From Pseudogemmobacter sp044142105 (lineage in GTDB: Bacteria; Pseudomonadota; Alphaproteobacteria; Rhodobacterales; Rhodobacteraceae), in assembly GCF_044142105.1 (NCBI RefSeq), contig NZ_JBGTYM010000002.1:62001-126000 (forward strand): a stretch of DNA of 64,000 nt. Direction: 5' to 3'. This document shows, piece after piece, positions 25,398 through 33,118 of the stretch. Position 1 is the stretch's first letter. Each line of letters begins with the position of its first letter. Under the pieces are notes generated by a model, which was given only the letters and a program-made list of their open reading frames with translations, was not told the origin of the DNA and did not search any database. Made by a program: the position numbers and the translations under genes.

Positions 25398-26225
25398 TCA
25401 GTCCCCTGCCAGCAAGGCCGCCAGCCCGGCCCGGTAATCCGGGTAACGCAGGTTCACCCCAAGCTCTTTCTTGATGCGGTCGTTCCGCACCCGTTTCGAT
25501 TCCGCATAGAAGCTGCGCGCCATCGGCGTCATTTCCGCCTCGTCATAGGCAATCGCGGGCGGCTCGGGCAGGCCCAGCAGGGCGGCGGCATGGCTGAGCA
25601 CGTCTTCCGGCGGGGCGGGGTCGTCATCGCAGACATTGTACACCGCGCCGGGGTTGGGATGGCGGATCGAGGCTTCCAGCACCTGCGCAATGTCATCGAC
25701 ATGGATGCGGCTGAAGACCTGACCGGGTTTCAGGACGCGCCTTGCCGTGCCGTCGCGCACCTTTTCGAAAGGTCCGCGGCCGGGGCCATAGATGCCGGCA
25801 AGCCGGAAGATGTGCAAAGGCAGGCCGGTCTTCTGCCATTGCGCCTCGGCCAGAACTCTTTGCCGGCCGCGTTCGGTGCCGGGGGTGAGGGCTGTCGCCT
25901 CGTCGACCCAGCCGCCGTCATGATCGCCATAGACCCCGGTGGTGGACAGATAGCCCACCCATACGGGCCGCGCCCCGCAAAGGCCCGGCAGGGCGGCAAG
26001 AAAGGGATCGCCTGCCGCATCCGGTGCGGCCGCGGCGAGGATGTGTGTGGCGTCAGCCAGGGCAGGGCCAAGATCGCCGGGCCAGAGGATCGGTTCCACC
26101 CCCTGCGCAGCCAGCTCGTTCGCGCGGCTGCGGGTGGTGCCGATCACACGCCAGCCCTGCGGGATCAGCCGCCGCGCCAGCGCCGCCGCGCTATAGCCAT
26201 GTCCCAGAGAGAGAAGGGTTTTCAT
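25398..26225 (-). CDS. NAD(P)-dependent epimerase/dehydratase-like SDR
   Basis: A 275-residue atypical extended SDR. It opens with the nucleotide-binding motif LLSLGHGYSAAALARRL, has the active-site-region tyrosine in YLSTTGVYGDHDGGWVDE and RLAGIYGPGRGPFEK after it, and HVDDIAQVLEAS. No canonical YxxxK pair is seen, which is usual for the YeeZ-like subgroup whose substrate is unknown. ATG 26225 chosen over an in-frame GTG two codons upstream. It is 13 bp upstream of the GFA gene on the same strand and likely co-transcribed. Confidence 0.85.
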   Translation of the reverse strand: MKTLLSLGHGYSAAALARRLIPQGWRVIGTTRSRANELAAQGVEPILWPGDLGPALADATHILAAAAPDAAGDPFLAALPGLCGARPVWVGYLSTTGVYGDHDGGWVDEATALTPGTERGRQRVLAEAQWQKTGLPLHIFRLAGIYGPGRGPFEKVRDGTARRVLKPGQVFSRIHVDDIAQVLEASIRHPNPGAVYNVCDDDPAPPEDVLSHAAALLGLPEPPAIAYDEAEMTPMARSFYAESKRVRNDRIKKELGVNLRYPDYRAGLAALLAGD

Positions 26226-26341
26226 GCCCACACTATCCCTGCGCCGCGCGGCAGCCGCAAGGCCGTCATCCAGCCTTCACTTGCGCCATGCCGCCGCATC
26301 GGGCATATCTGCGGCGATCAATCCCCGAAGGGAAGATCACC

Positions 26342-27814
26342 TTGGAAGACCTGCTTTATCTCCTGCCCGACCATCCGACGCCCGAAGATTTTTCCGATGC
26401 CGATGCCGCCGTCACACGGCTCGAAGAGCTTTACGCCCAATCGGTCGCCCATCTGACCCATGCCTTCAACGAGGCGTTGGCGAAGGGCCGTCCGGCGACC
26501 CGGATCCGCGCCTGCTATCCGGAAGTGCGCCTGACCGTCACCAGTTTCGGTGCCATCGACTCGCGGCTGTCTTTCGGCCATGTCAGCCAGCCCGGGACCT
26601 ATTCCACCACGATCACCCGGCCCGACCTGTTCCGCCAGTATCTGATCCAGCAGCTTGGGTTGTTGATCCAGAACCATGGCGTGCCGGTCCGCATCGGCAT
26701 CTCGGAAACGCCGATCCCGGTGCATTTCGCGGTGGCGGGCAATGCCGAACTGTCGGTGCCGCAGGAAGGCGTGCTCGACTTTCCTCTGCGCGACGTTTTC
26801 GACGTGCCGGATCTGGCAACCACCAATGACGATATCGTCAATGGCATGTTGTCGCGCTTTGCCGATGGATCGGCGCCCCTGGCCCCCTTCACCGCCCAGC
26901 GGGTGGATTACTCGCTCGCCCGGCTGGCGCATTACACCGCAACCGACCCGAGCCATTTCCAGAACCACGTCCTGTTCACCAACTACCAGTTCTATGTCGA
27001 TGAGTTCGAGGCCTATGCCCGCGCCGCATTGGGCGATCCGGCTTCGGGCTACACTGCCTTCGTCGCGACCGGCAACCAAGAGATCACCACGCCGGGCGGG
27101 GTGATCCAGACCTTCGCCCGCCTGCCGCAGATGCCGACCTATCACCTCAAGCGCGCCGATGGGCAGGGGATCACATTGGTGAATATCGGCGTCGGACCAT
27201 CGAACGCCAAGACGGCAACCGATCATATCGCCGTGCTGCGTCCGCATGCCTGGCTGATGGTTGGCCATTGCGCGGGCTTGCGCAACACCCAGGCCCTGGG
27301 CGATTTCGTGCTGGCTCATGCCTATCTGCGCGAGGATCACGTTCTGGACGATGACCTGCCGGTCTGGGTGCCGATCCCCGCCCTGGCCGAGATCCAGATC
27401 GCGCTGGAAGACGCGGTCGAAGCGGTGACCCAGCTTGAAGGCTATGAGTTGAAGCGGATCATGCGCACCGGCACGGTCGCCACGATCGACAATCGCAACT
27501 GGGAATTGCGCGACCAATCCGGTCCCGTCCGGCGCCTATCGCAATCGCGGGCGGTGGCGCTGGATATGGAATCCGCCACCATCGCCGCCAACGGCTTCCG
27601 TTTCAGGGTGCCTTACGGAACGCTGCTCTGCGTGTCGGACAAGCCGCTGCATGGCGAGTTGAAGCTGCCGGGCATGGCCAGCGCCTTCTACAAGACGCAA
27701 GTCAGCCGCCATCTGCTGATCGGAGTGCGCGCCATGGAGTCGCTTCGCGAGATGCCTGTTTCGCGGATCCACAGCCGCAAGTTGCGGAGCTTTGAGGAAA
27801 CCGCTTTCCTCTAA
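26342..27814 (+). CDS. amn: AMP nucleosidase
   Basis: A 490-residue protein, close to E. coli Amn (484). It hydrolyses AMP to adenine and ribose 5-phosphate. The N-terminal domain has CYPEVRLTVTSFGAIDSRLSFGHV and VRIGISETPIPVHFA; the C-terminal nucleosidase-phosphorylase domain has NIGVGPSNAKTATDHIAVLRPHAWLMVGHCAGLR, and DMESATIAANGFRFRVPYGTLLCVSDKPLHGELK with the substrate-binding Met-Glu-Ser. The start is probably the TTG at 26342, preceded by GAAGGGAAG; an in-frame ATG at 26288 lacks a ribosome-binding site. Confidence 0.93.
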   Translation: MEDLLYLLPDHPTPEDFSDADAAVTRLEELYAQSVAHLTHAFNEALAKGRPATRIRACYPEVRLTVTSFGAIDSRLSFGHVSQPGTYSTTITRPDLFRQYLIQQLGLLIQNHGVPVRIGISETPIPVHFAVAGNAELSVPQEGVLDFPLRDVFDVPDLATTNDDIVNGMLSRFADGSAPLAPFTAQRVDYSLARLAHYTATDPSHFQNHVLFTNYQFYVDEFEAYARAALGDPASGYTAFVATGNQEITTPGGVIQTFARLPQMPTYHLKRADGQGITLVNIGVGPSNAKTATDHIAVLRPHAWLMVGHCAGLRNTQALGDFVLAHAYLREDHVLDDDLPVWVPIPALAEIQIALEDAVEAVTQLEGYELKRIMRTGTVATIDNRNWELRDQSGPVRRLSQSRAVALDMESATIAANGFRFRVPYGTLLCVSDKPLHGELKLPGMASAFYKTQVSRHLLIGVRAMESLREMPVSRIHSRKLRSFEETAFL

Positions 27815-27967
27815 ACACGGCGAAATTCGCCTCAATTCCAGCCGAACCTGCGTTCCGGTCTTGATTTCAGACCCGAAAGCGGGCTTCTGGGCGCTGGCCC
27901 CGTAAATCGGGGGGTGGGCCGCGGCAAGGCGGCCCCAGAATCCGCGGAACAATAAAGGGATGCAAAA

Positions 27968-28255
27968 ATGTCCAAGCCGATGACCAAGACCCAACTCGTG
28001 GCCGCCCTGGCAGATGCGATGGGTGCCGACCGCAAGACCGCTGGTGCAGCGCTCGACGCGATTGCCGCCGTGGTCGCCAAGGAAGTTGCCGCCGGTGGCG
28101 CCGTCACCCTGCCGGGCCTCGGCAAGGTCGTCTGCAAGGCCCGCCCCGAGCGTCAGGTCCGCAACCCGGCGACGGGCGAGACGATGACCAAGCCGGCCGA
28201 CAAGCAAGTGAAGTTCGCCATCGCCAAGGCGCTGAAGGATGTGGTGAACGGCTGA
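27968..28255 (+). CDS. HU-family DNA-binding protein
   Basis: A 95-residue bacterial histone-like protein that bends and compacts DNA. The fold is recognisable as TKTQLVAALADAMGADRKTAGAALDAIAAVV (helical dimer part), VTLPGLGKVVCKARPERQVRNPATGETM (the beta-arm, RNPATGE being the HU/IHF arm motif), and a C-terminal helix VKFAIAKALKDVVNG. A 153-bp leader with a CCCCG/CGGGG hairpin precedes it and an excellent terminator follows, so it is a single-gene unit. Confidence 0.95.
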   Translation: MSKPMTKTQLVAALADAMGADRKTAGAALDAIAAVVAKEVAAGGAVTLPGLGKVVCKARPERQVRNPATGETMTKPADKQVKFAIAKALKDVVNG

Positions 28256-28282
28256 TCGCTGCTCACTGTTCCTGATCCGTGC

Positions 28283-28309
28283 GGGCCGCCCCCCAGGCGG
28301 CCCTTTTTT
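28283..28309 (+). terminator. intrinsic terminator of the HU gene
   Basis: An 8-bp perfect stem (GGGCCGCC at 28283-28290, GGCGGCCC at 28296-28303) with a 5-nt loop and six T residues. It lies 27 bp after the HU stop codon. Confidence 0.95.
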
Positions 28310-28323
28310 GTCGGAGACCCGTC

Positions 28324-29196
28324 TTGGATCTGCGTTCCGCCCTGATCGGCTTGATCTTCGTCTTCTTCTGGTCCTCGGCCTTTGCCACGGCGCGCATCAT
28401 CGTGGCGGATATGGCGCCCCTGGCCGCGCTGGCCCTGCGCTTTCTCGTCTCGGGCCTTCTCGCGCTGGGCATCGCCCGCGCGTTGGGCCAAAGCCTGCGC
28501 CTCACCCGCGCGCAGGTCGTTCCGGTCGTGGTCTTCGGCCTGTGCCAGAACGCGCTTTACCTTGGCCTGAATTTCATCGCCCTTCAGCGGGTTGAGGCCT
28601 CGGTGGCGGTGATCATCGCGGCCACCATGCCGCTTCTGGTTGCGGCTCTGGCCTGGGCGATCCGGGGTGAGCGCCTGCCCGCCCTGGGCACGGCGGGGCT
28701 GCTGGCCGGGTTTGCCGGCGTGGCGCTGATCATGGTGCATCGCTTGCAGGGCGGGGCCGATCTGCCCGGCCTTCTCCTCTGTGCCCTGGGCGCGCTGGCG
28801 CTGGCCGTGGCCACGCTGACGCTGCGCGGCGCGGCCGCCGGGGGCGGCAACCTTCTGACCGTGGTGGGGATGCAGATGCTGGTCGGTTCGGCCGCGTTGG
28901 CGCTGGCGGCGCTTCTTTTCGAACCCTTCCGCTTCACGCCGACCCTGCCCCTGGCGCTTGCCTTTCTCTGGCAGGTCGCAGGTCCGGGGATCGCCGCCAC
29001 GCTGATGTGGTTCTGGCTGGTTGGCCGCATCGGTGCCACCCGCGCCGCGACCTTCCATTTCCTCAACCCCTTCTTCGGGGTGGTCGCCGCCGCACTTCTG
29101 CTGGGTGAGCATATTTCGGCCTGGGATTTGGCCGGGGTGGCAGTGACGATGGCGGGCATCCTCGCCGTGCAATTGTCCCGCCGGACGACGGCCTGA
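28324..29196 (+). CDS. EamA/DMT-family transporter
   Basis: A 290-residue inner-membrane protein with ten predicted hydrophobic segments arranged as two EamA repeats. Each repeat ends with the usual LGE pattern (IRGERLPALGTAGLLAGFAGVALI, and LLLGEHISAWDLAGVAVTMAGILAV). Such proteins export amino acids or other metabolites; the substrate cannot be told. The start is a TTG at 28324 with CGGAGA seven bases upstream; no in-frame ATG lies before the first helix. Confidence 0.88.
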   Translation: MDLRSALIGLIFVFFWSSAFATARIIVADMAPLAALALRFLVSGLLALGIARALGQSLRLTRAQVVPVVVFGLCQNALYLGLNFIALQRVEASVAVIIAATMPLLVAALAWAIRGERLPALGTAGLLAGFAGVALIMVHRLQGGADLPGLLLCALGALALAVATLTLRGAAAGGGNLLTVVGMQMLVGSAALALAALLFEPFRFTPTLPLALAFLWQVAGPGIAATLMWFWLVGRIGATRAATFHFLNPFFGVVAAALLLGEHISAWDLAGVAVTMAGILAVQLSRRTTA

Positions 29197-29248
29197 ACGG
29201 TCAGGGGGTCGTGTGCGACCGCGGCCCCCTAGTTGAGCTTCGACGAGG

Positions 29249-29857
29249 TCAGGCCGCGCGCCGTGCCGCGTCCTGCTCCAGCGCATGCAGCCGCGCGGGA
29301 CGTGCCATGCAGCGTTCCACCCAGTCGCGGATCAGGGGATCGTCGGGGGTCGCGTCGCGGAACCAGGCATAGGGCGCGTGGACCAGAAGATCGGCGGCGG
29401 TGAAGTTTTCGCCCATCAGCCAGGGGGATTTCTCCAGGGCCGCCCGGATACGCGCCACTGCCGTCGGATGGTCGCGGAAGGTCGCGGTCAGGACCGGATG
29501 GCTGAGGCCTGCGAATTCGTGAATGATCACCGGCTCCAGGACGCCCTGATACCAGCTCAGCCAGCCCAGGAAGACACCCCAATCCGGTGTGAAGGGCGCG
29601 GGCGACAGGCCACTTTCGGGGAACAGCCCGCAAAGATGGGCGATGATCGCGCCGCGTTCGGTGATCAGCCGCCCGTCATGCACAAGCGCCGGCACCTTGC
29701 CTTCGGGATGCGGGTTCGCCTTGTCGCGCGCGCCGGTGCCGTCGATCCGGGGGATCGAGACGATCCGCAGATCAACCTTGTCGGCGATTCCCATCTCCTC
29801 GATCAGGGTGACGATCGCGGTCGAGCGACTTTGCGGGCTGTGGAACAGGGTCAGCAT
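29249..29857 (-). CDS. glutathione S-transferase family protein
   Basis: A 202-residue GST. The thioredoxin-like domain begins MLTLFHSPQSRSTAIVTLIEEMG (Ser as candidate catalytic residue) and has NPHPEGKVPALVHDGRLITERGAIIAHL, with the cis-Pro and the Glu-Arg glutathione-binding loop. The helical domain contains PWLMGENFTAADLLVHAPYAWF (N-capping box). ATG 29857 has a perfect AGGAG upstream. It is divergent from a WYL regulator that probably controls it. Confidence 0.9.
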   Translation of the reverse strand: MLTLFHSPQSRSTAIVTLIEEMGIADKVDLRIVSIPRIDGTGARDKANPHPEGKVPALVHDGRLITERGAIIAHLCGLFPESGLSPAPFTPDWGVFLGWLSWYQGVLEPVIIHEFAGLSHPVLTATFRDHPTAVARIRAALEKSPWLMGENFTAADLLVHAPYAWFRDATPDDPLIRDWVERCMARPARLHALEQDAARRAA

Positions 29858-29903
29858 AGGCTTTTCTCCTTTTGTCTTGCGATGGGCCGGTTCTAGCGCC
29901 ACC

Positions 29904-29926
29904 CTCCTGTCAGAACCCGTCAGGAG
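29904..29926. promoter_or_regulatory. candidate operator between GST and WYL genes
   Basis: CTCCTG and CAGGAG form an interrupted inverted repeat, and inside it GTCAG occurs twice 10 bp apart (29909 and 29919). The right arm overlaps the ribosome-binding site of the WYL gene, so binding would autoregulate. Regulator assignment is inference from divergence. Confidence 0.45.
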
Positions 29927-29931
29927 TCCTC

Positions 29932-30636
29932 ATGGCCCGTGCCGACCGCCTGTTCCGCCTGCTGACCGTTCTGCGCACCCTGCCGCAGCCGGTGACCGCC
30001 GCAAGGCTGGCCGAGGAAACCGGCGTCTCGCCGCGCCAGCTTTACCGCGATATCGAGGCCCTGCGCGCGGGCGGCGCCTTGATCGACGGGGCGGCGGGCT
30101 ATGGCTATACCCTGACCGAAGACCCCGCCCTGCCGCCGCAGATGCTGACCCGGCTTGAGGTCGAGGCGCTGACCCTGGGCCTCGCCGAGATCCGTCTGGC
30201 GGGCGATCCGGCCCTGGCCCGCGCCGCCGATTCCGCGCTGGCCAAGATCGTCGCCACCCTGCCCGATCGCGTACAGGCCCAGGCGCTGCATACCGCGCAT
30301 CAGCTGTACCGCTACGAAACCCGCCCGCCCGTGCCCGCCCATCTGGCGCAGTTGCGCGAGGCAATCTGGGACGAGCGGGCACTGGACATCACCTATACGG
30401 ACCGCGCGGGAAACCGCACCCGCCGCCGCATCTGGCCCCTGTCGATCGTCTTTCTCGACCGCTCGCTGATGTGTCTGGCGCAGTGCCGGCTGCGGATGGA
30501 TTTCCGACGTTTCCACCTGGCCTCGATGTCCGAGGTGGAAGAGACCGGCGAGTCCTTTCGTCCGCGCCGCGTTGCCCTGCTGCGCGCCTTCCTTCAAGAG
30601 ATGCGCAACCGGCCCGGCACAGGATCAAAACCTTAA
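29932..30636 (+). CDS. YafY-type HTH/WYL-domain transcriptional regulator
   Basis: A 234-residue regulator. The N-terminal DeoR/HTH_11 helix-turn-helix reads DRLFRLLTVLRTLPQPVTAARLAEETGVSPRQLYRDIEALRAGG, followed by the YafY linker ETRPPVPAHLAQLREAIWDERALDITYTDRAG and the WYL sensor domain (RRRIWPLSIVFLDRSLMCLAQC, degenerate WYL). These regulators usually control the adjacent divergent gene, here the GST. Confidence 0.9.
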   Translation: MARADRLFRLLTVLRTLPQPVTAARLAEETGVSPRQLYRDIEALRAGGALIDGAAGYGYTLTEDPALPPQMLTRLEVEALTLGLAEIRLAGDPALARAADSALAKIVATLPDRVQAQALHTAHQLYRYETRPPVPAHLAQLREAIWDERALDITYTDRAGNRTRRRIWPLSIVFLDRSLMCLAQCRLRMDFRRFHLASMSEVEETGESFRPRRVALLRAFLQEMRNRPGTGSKP

Positions 30637-30688
30637 CAGAACGTGAATCTTGCTTCGTTAAGTCATTGAAAAAATTAGATCATGCCCT

Positions 30689-30705
30689 TGTCCCACCGTG
30701 GGACA
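30689..30705. promoter_or_regulatory. 17-bp palindrome TGTCCCA-N3-TGGGACA, copy 1
   Basis: A perfect 7-bp inverted repeat with a 3-nt centre (CCG), immediately beyond the aroC stop codon in the convergent gap with the WYL gene. An identical palindrome (centre CGA) is at 46427-46443. Could be a regulator site; as an RNA it would be a short hairpin with a T-run only 14 nt further on, so a terminator role is less likely. Confidence 0.6.
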
Positions 30706-31809
30706 TCAGCCGATCACGCCCCTTTGCCCGCCGGTCTGGGCGCGGTCCAGGAGCAGGTGGTCCAAGAGGACACAGGCCATCATCGCCTCGCCCACCGGCA
30801 CGGCGCGGATGCCGACGCAGGGGTCGTGACGGCCCTTGGTCACCACCTCGACCGGCTGGCCGGTCACGTCGACCGAAGCGCGCGGCGTCAGGATCGATGA
30901 GGTCGGCTTGACCGCGAAGCGGCAGATCACCGGCTGACCGCTGGAGATGCCGCCCAGAATGCCGCCCGCCTGGTTGGAGCCAAAGCGCAGCCCGCCTTGG
31001 CCGTCGGGATGGATCTCGTCGGCATTCTCGGTGCCGCGCAGCGCCGCTGCGGCCATGCCCGCGCCGATCTCGACGCCCTTCACGGCATTGATCGACATCA
31101 TCGCCGAGGCAAGATCCTGATCCAGCTTGCCATAAAGCGGTGCGCCAAGCCCTGCGGGCACGCCTTCGGCGACAATCTCGATCACCGCGCCGACGGAATC
31201 CTGCGCGAGCCGGATTTCGTCCAGATAGCCAGCCCATTCCGCCGCCATGATGGGATCGGGGCACCAGAACGGGTTGCGGCCGATTTCTTCGGCGTCAAAG
31301 CGGCTGCGGTCGATGGCTTTCGTCCCGACCTGCACCAGATAGCCGCTGATCTTCAGCCCGGGCATCAGCCGCGCCAGCACCGCCCGCGCCACGCCTCCGG
31401 CCGCCACGCGGCTGGCCGTCTCTCGCGCGCTGGAGCGACCGCCACCGCGCGGGTCGCGGGTGCCGTATTTCAGGTGATAGGTCAGGTCGGCATGGCCGGG
31501 CCGGAACTGAAGCGCGATGTTGCCATAGTCCTTGGACCGCTGGTCAGTATTCTCGATCTGAAGGGCGATGGGCGTGCCGGTGGTGACGCCTTCGTAAACG
31601 CCTGAAAGGATGCGCACCTCATCGGCCTCGCGCCGTTGCGTCACGAATTTCGACTGGCCCGGCTTGCGCTTGTCCAGCCAGGGCTGGATGTCGCCTTCCG
31701 CCAGTGCCACGCCGGGCGGGCAGCCATCGACCACGCAGCCAATGGCCGGGCCATGGCTTTCGCCCCAGGTCGTCACGCGGAACAGGTGGCCGAAAGTGTT
31801 CAGGCTCAT
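30706..31809 (-). CDS. aroC: chorismate synthase
   Basis: A 367-residue enzyme of the shikimate pathway converting EPSP to chorismate with reduced FMN. All signature segments are present: GHLFRVTTWGESHGPAIGCVVDGCPPG, RRESADEVRILSGV-like sequence, the HADLTYHLKYGTRDPRGGGRSSARETASRVAAGGVA block, and the C-terminal RHDPCVGIRAVPVGEAM. ATG 31809 follows CGGAGAG. Divergent from the peptide/amide operon. Confidence 0.97.
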   Translation of the reverse strand: MSLNTFGHLFRVTTWGESHGPAIGCVVDGCPPGVALAEGDIQPWLDKRKPGQSKFVTQRREADEVRILSGVYEGVTTGTPIALQIENTDQRSKDYGNIALQFRPGHADLTYHLKYGTRDPRGGGRSSARETASRVAAGGVARAVLARLMPGLKISGYLVQVGTKAIDRSRFDAEEIGRNPFWCPDPIMAAEWAGYLDEIRLAQDSVGAVIEIVAEGVPAGLGAPLYGKLDQDLASAMMSINAVKGVEIGAGMAAAALRGTENADEIHPDGQGGLRFGSNQAGGILGGISSGQPVICRFAVKPTSSILTPRASVDVTGQPVEVVTKGRHDPCVGIRAVPVGEAMMACVLLDHLLLDRAQTGGQRGVIG

Positions 31810-31952
31810 GGCGCTCTCCGAAAGATCGTTGCCCGAATAGGCCCGCCCCGCCGCTGCATCAAGCCTTTTCCGGCCTGTTCCAAGGCCGGTTGCCAGCCGC
31901 GCCTCGCCCTGCGCAAGCTCTGGCAGTACACAAACCTCGTAAGGCCCCGACC

Positions 31953-33068
31953 GTGATCGAAGACCGACAGCCGTTGCCCAGCACCGCCCCCGGAACGACC
32001 CGACATCTGACAAGCTATCTGTTCGCGCCCGATACGACCGGCCCGTCGGTCTATCTGCAAGCCGGGCTTCATGCCGATGAAATGCCGGGCGTGCTGATCC
32101 TGCAGCATCTGCTGCCACTCCTTGAAGACGCCGAGGCTGCGGGCAGGCTGCACGGGCCGGTGCGGGTGGTGCCATTGGCCAATCCGATCGGCCTGACGCA
32201 ATGGGCCCATAACAAGCCGATGGGGCGCCATGACGCCGACAGCCTGCGCAACTTCAACCGCTATTATCCCGAGATGGCGGCCCTGATCGGCGACCGGCTG
32301 GAAAACCGGCTGACCCAGGACGAGGCCGCGAATGGCGCCGTGATCCGCGCTGCCTTTGCCGAGGCGCTGGAGGAACTGCCGTCGGGCACCGAGGCCGAGG
32401 CGCAGCGCATCGCGCTCTTGCGCTGGTCCTTGCAGGCCGACCATGTGCTGGACCTGCACTGCGACCATTGGGCGATGCTGCATCTCTATGCCTCGCCGAC
32501 CCATCCGCAGACCACAAGCCTTCTGGCGCGCTGCATCGGCGCGGGGCTTGCGCTGATCGAAGCCGTCTCGGGCGGCAACGCCTTTGACGAGGCGCATACG
32601 GTACCCTGGCTGCGATTGCGGGACCGGTATGGCGACCGTTTCCCGATTCCGGTTGGGGCGTTTTCCGCAACGCTGGAATATCGCGGCCAATTCGATGTCG
32701 ATGACGCCACCGCCGCGTGGGATGCGGCCAACCTGATGACCTTCCTTGCCGCCATCGGCGTTGCTGCCGGAGATGCCGGTCCCGCCCATCCCGAACCCGA
32801 AACGCTGCCCCTGTCCGGCACGGTCGAGATCCTTGCGCCGCAGGGCGGTGTGGTGACCTGGGCCGTCGCGCCGGGCGCGCGCGTGGCTACAGGCCAGATC
32901 ATCGGTCACGTCACCGATGCGATGACACGCCAGCGTCTGGCGATGACCAGTCCGATTGACGGCATCCTGTACCGGCAAGAGCTGTGGCGAAGCTGCCTGC
33001 GGGGGCAGGTTCTGGCGGATATTGCAGGGAAAGAGCCGGGCCGGTCAGGAAATCTCTTGTCAGACTGA
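31953..33068 (+). CDS. succinylglutamate desuccinylase/aspartoacylase-family (M14) deacylase
   Basis: A 371-residue zinc hydrolase. Zinc ligands are His40 and Glu43 in AGLHADEMPG, and His169 in VLDLHCDH. Other family marks are NPIGLTQ, the Arg-Asn pair DSLRNFNR, and TLEYRGQ with the catalytic-type Glu. The C terminus is a biotinyl-lipoyl-like beta domain (IDGILYRQELWRSCLRGQVLADIAG). Members remove N-acyl groups from amino acids. The start must be the GTG at 31953 (TAAGG upstream); there is no suitable ATG. It heads an operon with an oligopeptide transporter, S9 peptidase and DMFase-like gene. Confidence 0.85.
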   Translation: MIEDRQPLPSTAPGTTRHLTSYLFAPDTTGPSVYLQAGLHADEMPGVLILQHLLPLLEDAEAAGRLHGPVRVVPLANPIGLTQWAHNKPMGRHDADSLRNFNRYYPEMAALIGDRLENRLTQDEAANGAVIRAAFAEALEELPSGTEAEAQRIALLRWSLQADHVLDLHCDHWAMLHLYASPTHPQTTSLLARCIGAGLALIEAVSGGNAFDEAHTVPWLRLRDRYGDRFPIPVGAFSATLEYRGQFDVDDATAAWDAANLMTFLAAIGVAAGDAGPAHPEPETLPLSGTVEILAPQGGVVTWAVAPGARVATGQIIGHVTDAMTRQRLAMTSPIDGILYRQELWRSCLRGQVLADIAGKEPGRSGNLLSD

Positions 33069-33118
33069 ACGCGACGGTCAAAGAATTGCACAAATGAACA
33101 AGAACGGGGGAGTCGCAG

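Noticed and set aside
27815..27967. Possible small RNA or riboswitch in the leader of the HU gene
   Set aside because: Only a simple 5-bp CCCCG/CGGGG hairpin is evident; no known riboswitch core or terminator is recognisable.
29201..29231. GC-rich inverted repeat between the EamA and GST genes, considered as a terminator
   Set aside because: The outer and inner arms are interrupted by a 4-5 nt bulge and no T-run follows, so I do not list it as a feature.
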